A DNA stretch of 64,000 nucleotides from Jeotgalicoccus saudimassiliensis (lineage in GTDB: Bacteria; Bacillota; Bacilli; Staphylococcales; Salinicoccaceae), in contig NZ_CCSE01000001.1 in assembly GCF_000756715.1 (NCBI RefSeq), positions 1,203,501 to 1,267,500 of the forward strand, given 5' to 3'. The notes beneath the pieces were generated by a model that saw only the letters and a list, made by a program, of their open reading frames with translations, ran no database searches and was not told the origin of the DNA. A program made the position numbers and the translations under genes. Positions 52,676-61,282 of this stretch are shown piece by piece (position 1 is the stretch's first letter; each line of letters starts with the position of its first letter).

Positions 52676-54079
52676 TTACTCTATTTCATTCGTTTTTCTT
52701 AATTTGAATGCCAGTATAAATCCGATAAAGGCCAGTATTCCCGCAAACAGGAATGACATATTCACCCCGTGAATCATTCCCGGAATTCCTTCGTCCGGCC
52801 TCATTGTATTCGTCATAATGGATACAAGCAGTGCAGTCCCTACTGCACCGGCCACCTGTCTCATCGTATTGTTCATCGCTGTACCATGAGGAACCAGTCT
52901 GTTCGACAGCTGGTTTAATCCTTCAGTTGTGACCGGCATCATAACCATCGCCACACCGATCATCCGGAAACTGTTTACGACAGCAAGATAAGTAAATGTC
53001 GTTTCTGTATTCAGGTTCGAAAACATCAACGTCGTCACAGTCAGCATACCGAGTCCGATTACAGCAAGCCATTTTGCCCCGTATCTGTCAAACAGTCTGC
53101 CGGTGACAGGACTCATAAAGCCCATAATCAATGCACCCGGCAGCAGCATCAGCCCCGACTCCATGGCTGTGAATCCAAGCATCGTCTGCATAAATATCGG
53201 CAGTATCACTGCCCCGCCAATCATTGACATAAATACAATCATGCCAAGTGATGTCGACAGTGTAAAGATTTTGTCGTTAAAGACACCAAATTCAAGCATT
53301 GGTTCTTCCAGTCTGTTCTGACGCTTAATGAACAGTACAAGTGTCACCGCACCGATGATAATCGGCACGAGTACCGTAACACTCAGCCAGCCGCTGCTTC
53401 CAGCAGCACTGAAGCCGTATAAGAGTCCGCCAAAACCAAATGTGGATAATATAATAGAAAGAATATCCATTTTCGGATTTGTTTTCTCTGTAACATTTCT
53501 TAAAACAAAAAACGCTATAATCAGGTCAATCACAACGATTGGCAGCAGCATATAGAATAGTCCGCGCCACGGATACATGTCGATAAACCATCCAGACAGC
53601 GTCGGACCGATTGCCGGTGCGAAGCTGATTACAAGGCCAAATATTCCCATTGCTTTACCGCGTTCGGTACGCGGGTATACAAGGAACAGAATCGTCTGCA
53701 TCAGGGGCATGATAATCCCTGCACCTGCAGCCTGCAGAATCCGCCCGGCAAGCAGCACTGAAAATGACGGAGAAATACCGCAGATCAGCGTACCCAGCCC
53801 GAATAATGATAATGCAGTAAAGAATAACGCTCTCGTTGAGAATTTATTAATTAAAAAGGCTGTAATGGGAATCATAATCCCGTTCACGAGCATAAAAATC
53901 GACTGCAGCCATTGTGCTACATCGGCATCGAGTTTCAAATCCTCCATTATATGAGGTATCGCTGTGGCAAGAAGTGTCTGGTTTAAAATTGCTGCAAATG
54001 CTCCGGATAAGAGCACTGCCATCAGTATCGTTCTATTCCCGGCGGTGAGCTTACCGCCGCTTTCATTTTCCAAAGACAT
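52676..54079 (-). CDS. DHA2-family (EmrB/QacA type, 14-helix) MFS drug efflux pump
   Basis: 467 residues from the ATG at 54077-54079 (GAAGGA 6 bases upstream). Motif A region is divergent; motif C GPTLSGWFIDMYPWRGLFY (about 157-175) is clear, and there are about 14 helices. The family exports drugs, dyes or bile-like compounds with protons. Divergent MarR gene and shared operator suggest drug-inducible control. Confidence 0.87.
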   Translation of the reverse strand: MSLENESGGKLTAGNRTILMAVLLSGAFAAILNQTLLATAIPHIMEDLKLDADVAQWLQSIFMLVNGIMIPITAFLINKFSTRALFFTALSLFGLGTLICGISPSFSVLLAGRILQAAGAGIIMPLMQTILFLVYPRTERGKAMGIFGLVISFAPAIGPTLSGWFIDMYPWRGLFYMLLPIVVIDLIIAFFVLRNVTEKTNPKMDILSIILSTFGFGGLLYGFSAAGSSGWLSVTVLVPIIIGAVTLVLFIKRQNRLEEPMLEFGVFNDKIFTLSTSLGMIVFMSMIGGAVILPIFMQTMLGFTAMESGLMLLPGALIMGFMSPVTGRLFDRYGAKWLAVIGLGMLTVTTLMFSNLNTETTFTYLAVVNSFRMIGVAMVMMPVTTEGLNQLSNRLVPHGTAMNNTMRQVAGAVGTALLVSIMTNTMRPDEGIPGMIHGVNMSFLFAGILAFIGFILAFKLRKTNEIE

Positions 54080-54116
54080 CAATTTTCCTTCTTTCGTAGA
54101 CATTCACAGTAATTAA

Positions 54117-54129
54117 TTGTATGATACAA
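54117..54129. promoter_or_regulatory. Palindromic MarR operator candidate
   Basis: TTGTATGATACAA is a perfect 13-bp dyad in the space between the divergent efflux and marR genes. Confidence 0.65.
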
Positions 54130-54174
54130 CTATATAAGATGTCAAGAACTGTATTTGAAAGGCTGTGTATACAA

Positions 54175-54603
54175 ATGACGAACGATGAAACTCTGGAAAC
54201 ACTGGAACTTGAACTTGCGATGATGGTACGGGCTTTAAGAACGAGAAGCGTGGAGCTCGATAAAAAACAGGAATTAAAACGGGCCAGTTATTTAATCCTT
54301 CTCCTTATTACTAAAAACGGCCCGATGAGTGTTAAACAAATATCCGGTAAACTTCATCTCGATATTTCTACTGTCAGCAGACAGGCTGCCGACCTGCTTG
54401 CTGATGATATGCTTTATAAAAAGCCTTCGGAAACTGACGGACGCTCTTACCTTTATGCAATTAACGATAAGGGGCTGGATATGATGACTTACATCAGACA
54501 CAGCAGACAGCAGCGCTTCTCTAAAATGACCGACGAATGGGATCAGGCAGAAATTGAAGAATTCACCCGTCTGATGAAAAAATTCAACAGCTTAATGGAA
54601 TAA
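54175..54603 (+). CDS. MarR-family transcriptional regulator
   Basis: 142 residues from the ATG at 54175 (MTNDETLETLELEL); an ATG at 54121 is in frame but falls within the operator and has no SD. Winged helix at about 40-105 (PMSVKQISGKLHLDISTVSRQA then TDGRSYLYAI). Likely represses itself and the divergent pump. Confidence 0.85.
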   Translation: MTNDETLETLELELAMMVRALRTRSVELDKKQELKRASYLILLLITKNGPMSVKQISGKLHLDISTVSRQAADLLADDMLYKKPSETDGRSYLYAINDKGLDMMTYIRHSRQQRFSKMTDEWDQAEIEEFTRLMKKFNSLME

Positions 54604-54646
54604 AACAAGCCGCTTCACCGAAATCACGGTGAAACGGCTTGTTTTT
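54603..54646. terminator. Bidirectional terminator between marR and the peptidase gene
   Basis: 17-pair stem with one mismatch (AACAAGCCG...CGGCTTGTT), loop AAAT, T6. Confidence 0.88.
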
Positions 54647-56352
54647 TATTTTTCTGTCTGGTCGTTAAAAAATGCAATTAATTTCGTGTTCATGTCGTCC
54701 TGATTGTCAGTATATAAATACTGATGCCCTTCATTTTCATATGCAGTCAGTTCGACATCTTTATCCTGCTCTTTCATTTTTTCATACATCTGCAGAGACT
54801 CGGAATACGGTACTCTCACATCGTTATGTGAATGGAAAATTCTTAATGGACAGCGTATGCGCTGACTGTTATTCAGCGGTGCAATACACTGCATGAATTC
54901 ATCGTGTTCACCGATAAATCCGTATTCGTGCGATCGCTGTTCACGGCGCCATGCAGGCGTGTTTGAAAGCAGCGTTGTAAAGTGTGAAATGCCGACGATA
55001 TCCACTGCCCCCTTCCACAATTTCGGAAACTGTGTGATTAACAGAAGCGTCATAAATCCACCGTAGCTCCGGCCCATAATAAAGATGTTATTCTTGTCTG
55101 CACTATGATGGTTAATCAGATGCTCTCTTAACTCCACAACATCTTTTGCAGCATCCATGCGTTTTTCTTTATTATCGAGACCGATATAGAATTTCGAATA
55201 CCCCGTCGAACCTCTTATATTCGGTACAGCAATCTGATATCCTTCCTTGTACAGCTTATAATACAGTTCGTTAAACTCCGGACGTGCCTGTGATTCCGGA
55301 CCACCATGTACATGTATCGCAGTTGGCGCATTACTGCTGTTTTGTACATACAGATAATAAGGGACATCCAGCCCGTCAAATGACGGATAGGTTGAATGCA
55401 TCGTTTCCACAGCTGTATCTGCTTCGTCATTGCCAAACAGCTTCTCTGTGCTGCCGTCAGCCAGATCATATTCGTACACCGCGTGAGGCGTTGTCATATC
55501 TGAATACAGAACATACAGTTTGTCAGCCGAGTGAACCAGCGAATGCACTACCCCGTTATTTTTATACTTAAGTTTTTCAAGAAAATCATTCTCCACGTCA
55601 TATTTAAACAGTTTGGAAAAACCTTTTTTATTCACTTCAAATATCACTGTATTTTTATCTTCCAGTACTTTAACTTTTTGTATATCCCATTTAAAATAAG
55701 TCAGTTTCTTAAATTCAAATGTCTTTTTATTCAGCTTATATAAATTCAGGTTACCTTCAAGATAATCACTCGTAAACAACGCTTCTGAATCACTCAATGA
55801 ATGGTAGTTGCCGAAACGGCCGGCCGGAAGTCCGGTATCTTTCAGCTCAGCAGTTTTAATATTATACAGGTGTATTGTCTTATCTAGATTATCCACTGCC
55901 TGGCTCATCAGAATGTGATTATCATCAAATTTACCGATTATCGATGATGGCACTTCAAATGAATTCAGCACGGTCTCATGTCCATCAGAATGGTCCATCA
56001 GTTCAAATATCTTGCCGTCCTTATGATGTCTTAAATAGATAAAACTGCTGTTCATATAAACACCGTAATGGTGATAGTAATTATCATCCGCTGTCAGCTG
56101 ATATTTTTCTTCTTCTTTGAAATATGTCAGCTGTTCGCGTTCGTTTCCATTTAAGTCTGTTGCAAGCAGCAGACCGCCGTCAGCAAACCAGTAATTCTTA
56201 ACATTTTCCTGTTCATCAGACACTTTTACATAACGCTGACTTTGTATATTGTAGCTGTGCAGTTCGCGTTTTCCCGTCTCATCAGAAATAACGTATAAAT
56301 TCTCTTCGCTCTTATCCATTTTCAATGATAGATATTTTGTAAACTCCGTCAC
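54646..56352 (-). CDS. S9-family prolyl oligopeptidase / acylaminoacyl peptidase-like
   Basis: 568 residues, cytosolic. N-terminal seven-bladed beta-propeller (about 1-310, repeating short Tyr/Asp strands) and a C-terminal alpha/beta hydrolase. Nucleophile serine in GRSYGGF (about 428), Asp in SHNDVRVPYSES, His in ENEGHQYLY (about 540). It trims short peptides. Monocistronic, convergent with marR. Confidence 0.87.
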   Translation of the reverse strand: MTEFTKYLSLKMDKSEENLYVISDETGKRELHSYNIQSQRYVKVSDEQENVKNYWFADGGLLLATDLNGNEREQLTYFKEEEKYQLTADDNYYHHYGVYMNSSFIYLRHHKDGKIFELMDHSDGHETVLNSFEVPSSIIGKFDDNHILMSQAVDNLDKTIHLYNIKTAELKDTGLPAGRFGNYHSLSDSEALFTSDYLEGNLNLYKLNKKTFEFKKLTYFKWDIQKVKVLEDKNTVIFEVNKKGFSKLFKYDVENDFLEKLKYKNNGVVHSLVHSADKLYVLYSDMTTPHAVYEYDLADGSTEKLFGNDEADTAVETMHSTYPSFDGLDVPYYLYVQNSSNAPTAIHVHGGPESQARPEFNELYYKLYKEGYQIAVPNIRGSTGYSKFYIGLDNKEKRMDAAKDVVELREHLINHHSADKNNIFIMGRSYGGFMTLLLITQFPKLWKGAVDIVGISHFTTLLSNTPAWRREQRSHEYGFIGEHDEFMQCIAPLNNSQRIRCPLRIFHSHNDVRVPYSESLQMYEKMKEQDKDVELTAYENEGHQYLYTDNQDDMNTKLIAFFNDQTEK

Positions 56353-56390
56353 TTCGGCACCCTCTTTAAATTATGTTGTCCTTATATACA

Positions 56391-56428
56391 AAAATACCCT
56401 AATGCTCACTGAATTGTAAGGATTAGGG
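56391..56428 (-). terminator. Probable terminator of psuKG
   Basis: 7-bp stem CCCTAAT/ATTAGGG with an 18-base loop, then TATTTTTG on the minus strand. Confidence 0.55.
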
Positions 56429-56441
56429 CTCATTTTTATAA

Positions 56442-57356
56442 TTATTGCATATTGAAGTAGTTTACAGCGATTTCTGTACCGACTTTAGCATTGTTATATA
56501 CTAACTTGATGTTGGCTTCGAGTGATTTGCCTTCAGTTTTCTCTACAATTTTGCCAAGAAGGAACGGCGTTGAATCTTTACCGCCGATGCCGTTTTCTTC
56601 AGCTTCTTTAACTGCTTCAGCAACGATCTTGTCGATGTATTCTTTAGGCAGTTCATCGCTCTCTAAAATAGGGTTTGCGATTACTGTTCCGCCTTCAAGC
56701 TCAAGGTCATGTTTCGCTTTAATAATTGCAGCGATATCTTCAGTAGATTCTGCAACAGTGTTTAATTTAATATCACTTGTGCGTGTGAAGAACGCCGGAA
56801 GCACTTCAGTCTTGTAACCGATAACCGGTACACCTTTCGTTTCCAGGTATTCCATCGTTTTATCAAGATCTAAAATTGATTTGGCACCTGCACAGATTAC
56901 AGCTACATCAGTTTTTCCTAACTCGTCAAGGTCTGCTGAAATATCCATAGTTTCTTCAACACCGCGGTGAACGCCGCCGATTCCGCCTGTAACAAAGAAC
57001 TTAATACCGGCCATTTCTGCACAAATCATCGTAGATGCTACAGTCGTTGCACCGATACGTTTCGTTGCAATAATTTCTGCAAGGTCACGGCGTGAAACTT
57101 TAGCTACGCCTTCAGAGTTTCCTAACTTCTCAAGTAAAGCTTCATCAAGACCTACTTTGATCTTACCGTCCATAATTGCAATTGTTGCCGGAACAGCTCC
57201 GCCTTCGCGAACGATGCTCTCAACAGTTTTAGCCATCTCAACGTTTTGCGGATAAGGCATACCGTGTGAAATAATAGTTGATTCTAAAGCAATTACCGGT
57301 TTATTGTTTTCTAAAGCTTCTTTTACATCAGGGTGTAATTCGATTAAATGATTCAT
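56442..57356 (-). CDS. psuG: Pseudouridine-5'-phosphate glycosidase
   Basis: 304 residues. ALESTIISHGMPYPQNVEMA (about 23-42), GIGGVHRG (about 126-133) and GGTVIANP are family marks, with the catalytic Lys in the SILDLDKT context. It splits pseudouridine 5'-phosphate to uracil and ribose 5-phosphate. Overlaps psuK by four bases (ATGA), so translationally coupled. Confidence 0.94.
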   Translation of the reverse strand: MNHLIELHPDVKEALENNKPVIALESTIISHGMPYPQNVEMAKTVESIVREGGAVPATIAIMDGKIKVGLDEALLEKLGNSEGVAKVSRRDLAEIIATKRIGATTVASTMICAEMAGIKFFVTGGIGGVHRGVEETMDISADLDELGKTDVAVICAGAKSILDLDKTMEYLETKGVPVIGYKTEVLPAFFTRTSDIKLNTVAESTEDIAAIIKAKHDLELEGGTVIANPILESDELPKEYIDKIVAEAVKEAEENGIGGKDSTPFLLGKIVEKTEGKSLEANIKLVYNNAKVGTEIAVNYFNMQ

Positions 57357-58450
57357 TTAACTTCCTCCATGTCTTTAATAAGTTGTTTTTCTGTTAAGTC
57401 CTGACGGACAGTATATTCTGTCTCTATAGTTTTACTGCTGTTAACCATCGCCATTCTCACAATATCATCTACAGGATAACCTTTAAGCCAGCCGAAGACA
57501 ATTGCGCTTGAGAATGAATCTCCTGCACCTGTGACGTCTACAACTTTTTCTGATGGTATAATGCTGTAAATCTTACTGCCGTCCTCTTTACCGCTGTAAG
57601 CTATCGATTTGACGCCGTTCGTAACAATTACGTGACTGACACCGGATTCATTCCACATTTCAGCTGCTTTAAGCAGATCTTCGTCGCTGTTAATCTTAAT
57701 ATTAAAATGAGCTTCAGTTTCATCTCTGTTCACAATCAGCCAATCGACCGGATTAAGGTTCTCCGGCAGTCTGTTCATCTTAGGTCCTGATACAGGAATA
57801 AGCACAAGATTAATGTCGTGCTTCTCTGCATAGGCACACAAGAAGTCCAGTGAAACTTTAGGCGTGTTTAAATCAGCGATGATACATTTTGCACGCTTTA
57901 ATATATATGTCTGTTTAATCAACACTTCAGGCGTCAGATAATCGTATATATTCATATCTGCAAAGCCGTATTCCATCTCGCCTTCGTGACTGATTAATGC
58001 TGTATAGCATCCTGTACTCTGCCCTTCAACATGTTCTGCAAAATCAAGGTTAATAAAAGTAGATGTCTGTTCCTCTATGGTCTTCCATTCACCATCATCG
58101 CCTCGCGTTGTGATTAACGCAACACTTTCACCAAGCCTGCCCAGGTTCTCACCAATGTTGCGCGCAACACCTCCGACGGAATGTGCAGACTGTATAGGGT
58201 TTGATGTACCGTGGATAAGTTCATTATGTACGAAAAACTTACGGTCCACGTTTGCAGCACCTACACAGACAATCGGATACTCTGCGTTCAGTACATAAGC
58301 CTGGCCCTGGATAAACTCTTTCTTAACAAGGTCAGATACTATCGCAGCTACAGCTGAACTCGTCAGTCCTACTTTTCTCGCAAGCTCAGTTTGTGAAATA
58401 AACGGGTTATCTTTTATGTATTTTAAAACGTCATTTTCTTTAGGATGCAT
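57353..58450 (-). CDS. psuK: Pseudouridine kinase with N-terminal winged helix
   Basis: 365 residues. Winged helix at about 1-55 (QTELARKVGLTSSAVAAIVSDL), then a PfkB/ribokinase domain with GGVARNIGENLGRLG (about 92-106) and the anion-hole motif DVTGAGDSFSSA (about 306-317). It phosphorylates pseudouridine for PsuG. The DNA-binding part may let it control its own operon; fusions of this type are known among PfkB kinases. Confidence 0.9.
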   Translation of the reverse strand: MHPKENDVLKYIKDNPFISQTELARKVGLTSSAVAAIVSDLVKKEFIQGQAYVLNAEYPIVCVGAANVDRKFFVHNELIHGTSNPIQSAHSVGGVARNIGENLGRLGESVALITTRGDDGEWKTIEEQTSTFINLDFAEHVEGQSTGCYTALISHEGEMEYGFADMNIYDYLTPEVLIKQTYILKRAKCIIADLNTPKVSLDFLCAYAEKHDINLVLIPVSGPKMNRLPENLNPVDWLIVNRDETEAHFNIKINSDEDLLKAAEMWNESGVSHVIVTNGVKSIAYSGKEDGSKIYSIIPSEKVVDVTGAGDSFSSAIVFGWLKGYPVDDIVRMAMVNSSKTIETEYTVRQDLTEKQLIKDMEEVK

Positions 58451-58665
58451 TGTTATCCTCCTGACTTACTTTTTACTGCTATAAATAGCTATTTAAGCAA
58501 TAAAAACTTATTTTAACACAAAACACTGATTATTTTGTGAATAATTAACAAAATAACATAAAATAATGAGAATTTTTTCACTAAAACGGTATAAGAGTAA
58601 CATTCTATTCTAAATATACACTTAATTACCCTGTAATAACAAAGAAAGTAAACATAAATTGGCAA

Positions 58666-58699
58666 ACAAAAAAACACTGTGTAATTAAACACAGTGTTT
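58666..58699 (-). terminator. Final terminator of the rRNA-tRNA operon
   Basis: 11-bp stem AAACACTGTGT/ACACAGTGTTT with T7 on the minus strand, just after tRNA-Leu(CAA). Confidence 0.85.
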
Positions 58700-58704
58700 C
58701 TGTA

Positions 58705-58788
58705 TACCACCGGTCGGGATCGAACCGACACTCTCTAACGAGAATTGGATTTTGAGTCCAACGCGTCTGCCTGTTCCGCCACGGTGGC
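58705..58788 (-). tRNA. tRNA-Leu(CAA)
   Basis: Anticodon loop CTCAAAA, long variable arm. Separated from the rest of the cluster by an internal terminator. Confidence 0.94.
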
Positions 58789-58793
58789 TAAGT

Positions 58794-58825
58794 AAAAAAA
58801 AAGACTAATTAGCTGTCTAATTAGT
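58794..58825 (-). terminator. Internal terminator between tRNA-Gly and the last tRNA-Leu
   Basis: 9-bp perfect stem ACTAATTAG/CTAATTAGT, 4-base loop, then C and T9 on the minus strand. Confidence 0.82.
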
Positions 58826-58836
58826 TTAAATAATAA

Positions 58837-58908
58837 AGCGGAAGATAGGATTTGAACCTATGTCTTGCTTCAGGAAGAAGCATGTTCTAAACACTAAACT
58901 ACTTCCGC
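58837..58908 (-). tRNA. tRNA-Gly(UCC)
   Basis: Anticodon loop CTTCCTG; acceptor GCGGAAG/CTTCCGC; no CCA. Confidence 0.93.
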
Positions 58909-58923
58909 ATAAAATTAATATAA

Positions 58924-58994
<71 letters not shown>

Positions 58995-59009
58995 AAAAGG
59001 AAATAAAAA

Positions 59010-59081
59010 CTGGGCTGGAAGGATTCGAACCTTCGCGTCACGAGACCAAAACCCGTTGCCTTACCGCTTGGCTACAGCCCA
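59010..59081 (-). tRNA. tRNA-Gln(UUG)
   Basis: Anticodon loop TTTTGGT; acceptor TGGGCTG/CAGCCCA. Confidence 0.95.
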
Positions 59082-59085
59082 AAAA

Positions 59086-59162
59086 TGGGGCGGCTGATGG
59101 GGATCGAACCCACGCATGCCGGAACCACAATCCGGTGTGTTAACCACTTCACCACAACCGCC
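59086..59162 (-). tRNA. tRNA-His(GUG)
   Basis: Anticodon loop TTGTGGT; extra G-1 opposite C73; CCA encoded. Confidence 0.95.
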
Positions 59163-59177
59163 ATTTTAAGAAATATG

Positions 59178-59248
59178 CAGGGGTAGTAGGAATCGAACCC
59201 ACATCAAAGGTTTTGGAGACCTCTATATTACCATTATACGATACCCCT
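59178..59248 (-). tRNA. tRNA-Trp(CCA)
   Basis: Anticodon loop CTCCAAA; acceptor AGGGGTA/TACCCCT. Confidence 0.95.
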
Positions 59249-59255
59249 ATACTAA

Positions 59256-59336
59256 TGGAAGGGGGCAGATTCGAACTGCCGAACCCGAAGGAGCGGATTT
59301 ACAGTCCGCCGCGTTTAGCCACTTCGCTACCCTTCC
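59256..59336 (-). tRNA. tRNA-Tyr(GUA)
   Basis: Anticodon loop CTGTAAA; long variable arm; acceptor GGAAGGG/CCCTTCC. Confidence 0.95.
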
Positions 59337-59345
59337 GTAAAAGAA

Positions 59346-59418
<73 letters not shown>

Positions 59419-59423
59419 TTAAA

Positions 59424-59499
59424 TGGTGGTTCAGGACGGAATCGAACCGCCGACACTGTGAGCTTCAATCACATGCTCTACCAACTGAGCTACTAAACC
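59424..59499 (-). tRNA. tRNA-Phe(GAA), variant acceptor
   Basis: Anticodon loop TTGAAGC. Acceptor GGTTTAG against CTGAACC has a U-G pair where the copy at 3163 has C-G. CCA encoded. Confidence 0.95.
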
Positions 59500-59527
59500 A
59501 CTTCATGAATTTTTCAAAATAAAAAAA

Positions 59528-59603
59528 TGGCGGTCCCGACGGGAATCGAACCCGCGATCTCCTGCGTGACAGGCAGGCATGTTAACCGCTACACCACGGG
59601 ACC
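59528..59603 (-). tRNA. tRNA-Asp(GUC)
   Basis: Anticodon loop CTGTCAC; CCA encoded; nearly identical to 3260-3335. Confidence 0.95.
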
Positions 59604-59628
59604 TTAATATATTCTTACATAAAAATAA

Positions 59629-59700
<72 letters not shown>

Positions 59701-59721
59701 ATAATAATATTAAAATAAAAA

Positions 59722-59814
59722 TGGCGGAGGAAGAGGGATTCGAACCCCCGCGAGCCGTTAAGCCCCTGTCGGTTTTCAAGACCGATCCCTTCAGCCGAAC
59801 TTGGGTATTCCTCC
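59722..59814 (-). tRNA. tRNA-Ser(UGA)
   Basis: Anticodon loop CTTGAAA; 93 bases with long variable arm; CCA encoded. Confidence 0.95.
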
Positions 59815-59834
59815 GCGATATAAAGTTTAAGCTA

Positions 59835-59911
59835 TGGTGGACCTTGCAGGACTCGAACCTGCGACCCAACGGTTATGAGCCGTTTGCTCTGACCAACTGA
59901 GCTAAAGGTCC
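59835..59911 (-). tRNA. tRNA with CAU anticodon, probably tRNA-Ile2 (lysidine)
   Basis: Anticodon loop CTCATAA. Body and its place between elongator Met and Ser match the Ile2 gene of the Bacillus trnB cluster, read as AUA after C34 is changed to lysidine. Confidence 0.75.
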
Positions 59912-59916
59912 AATTA

Positions 59917-59993
59917 TGGTGGCGGCAGAGGGGATCGAACCCCCGACCTCACGGGTATGAACCGTACGCTCTAGCCAGCTGAGCTACGCCGCC
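59917..59993 (-). tRNA. Elongator tRNA-Met(CAU)
   Basis: Anticodon loop TTCATAC; body closely matches Bacillus elongator Met; CCA encoded. Confidence 0.85.
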
Positions 59994-60038
59994 GAGTTAA
60001 ATTAAGTATCACTATAACTAAGACTTTTTAAAAAATAA

Positions 60039-60114
60039 TGGTGGAGACTAGCGGGATCGAACCGCTGACCTCCTGCGTGCAAGGCAGGCGCTCTCCCAGC
60101 TGAGCTAAGCCCCC
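60039..60114 (-). tRNA. tRNA-Ala(UGC)
   Basis: Anticodon loop CTTGCAC; acceptor with two G-U pairs; CCA encoded. Confidence 0.95.
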
Positions 60115-60146
60115 ATTAATTAATAGGTATTACATTTTTAAAAGAG

Positions 60147-60220
60147 TCGGGAAGACAGGATTCGAACCTGCGACCCCTTGGTCCCAAACCAAGTGCTCTA
60201 CCAAGCTGAGCTACTTCCCG
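60147..60220 (-). tRNA. tRNA-Pro(UGG)
   Basis: Anticodon loop TTTGGGA; acceptor CGGGAAG/CTTCCCG. Confidence 0.95.
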
Positions 60221-60230
60221 TTTCTATAAG

Positions 60231-60304
<74 letters not shown>

Positions 60305-60325
60305 ATTACAATATAAAATTCAATA

Positions 60326-60414
60326 TGGTGCCGAGGACCGGAATCGAACCGGTACGATAATCACTTATCGCAGGATTTTAAGTCCTGTGCGTCTGCCAGT
60401 TCCGCCACCCCGGC
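60326..60414 (-). tRNA. tRNA-Leu(UAA)
   Basis: Anticodon loop CTTAAAA; long variable arm; CCA encoded. Confidence 0.95.
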
Positions 60415-60421
60415 TTAAAAC

Positions 60422-60496
60422 TGGAGCGGAAGACGGGATTCGAACCCGCGACCCCCACCTTGGCAAGGTGATGTTCTACCACTGAACTACTTCCGC
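60422..60496 (-). tRNA. tRNA-Gly(GCC)
   Basis: Anticodon loop TTGCCAA; CCA encoded. Confidence 0.95.
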
Positions 60497-60530
60497 TGAC
60501 TATACTATTGGTAAATCATTATTTTAAAAA

Positions 60531-60615
60531 TGGTGCGGGTAAAGGGAGTCGAACCCCCACGCCGTGAAGCGCTAGATCCTAAGTCTAGTGCGTCTGCCAG
60601 TTCCGCCATACCCGC
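60531..60615 (-). tRNA. tRNA-Leu(UAG)
   Basis: Anticodon loop CTTAGGA; long variable arm; CCA encoded. Confidence 0.95.
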
Positions 60616-60626
60616 ATATTAGAATG

Positions 60627-60699
60627 TGAGCCATGCAGGATTCGAACCTGCGACCCTCTGATTAAAAGTCAGATGCTCTACCAACTGAGCTAATGGCTC
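60627..60699 (-). tRNA. tRNA-Lys(UUU)
   Basis: Anticodon loop CTTTTAA; acceptor GAGCCAT/ATGGCTC. Confidence 0.95.
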
Positions 60700-60710
60700 C
60701 TGTTAAGAGA

Positions 60711-60786
<76 letters not shown>

Positions 60787-60790
60787 TACA

Positions 60791-60866
60791 TGGTGGAGAA
60801 TGACGGGTTCGAACCGCCGACCCTCTGCTTGTAAGGCAGATGCTCTCCCAGCTGAGCTAATTCTCC
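60791..60866 (-). tRNA. tRNA-Val(UAC)
   Basis: Anticodon loop CTTACAA; CCA encoded. First tRNA after the 5S genes, as in Bacillus trnB. Confidence 0.95.
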
Positions 60867-60942
60867 ATGTAAGATACTATTATCTTATATATTGATCGAT
60901 AAATCAATCATTATTTTATTTATTTTTAAAAATTATGTAACA

Positions 60943-61057
60943 GCCTGGCAGCGTCCTACTCTTGCGGGACGTCAGTCCAACTACCATCGGCGCTGGAGAG
61001 CTTAACTGCTGTGTTCGACATGGGAACAGGTGTGGCCTCTCCGCCATCGCCGCCAGA
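60943..61057 (-). rRNA. rrf: 5S ribosomal RNA, downstream copy
   Basis: 115 bases from TCTGGCGGCG to GCCAGGC, with the conserved CCCATGTCGAACACAG loop. Identical to the copy at 61081-61195 and part of a 138-bp tandem duplication. Confidence 0.95.
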
Positions 61058-61080
61058 CTATTTGGTTGAATGTCATATTC

Positions 61081-61195
61081 GCCTGGCAGCGTCCTACTCT
61101 TGCGGGACGTCAGTCCAACTACCATCGGCGCTGGAGAGCTTAACTGCTGTGTTCGACATGGGAACAGGTGTGGCCTCTCCGCCATCGCCGCCAGA
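61081..61195 (-). rRNA. rrf: 5S ribosomal RNA, upstream copy
   Basis: Same 115-base sequence as the neighbouring copy. The 21 bases just upstream (61196-61216) are repeated upstream of the second copy (61058-61078), marking the duplicated unit. Confidence 0.95.
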
Positions 61196-61282
61196 CTATT
61201 TGGTTGAATGTCATATACATTCAAAACCGGATAGAAGTATCGAAAAGAGTGAACGCACTCTTTAAATTGTTCATTATTTACT

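Noticed and set aside
59835..59911. Second elongator tRNA-Met
   Set aside because: Body and position match the Ile2 gene of Bacillus-type clusters, and the next gene already supplies elongator Met.
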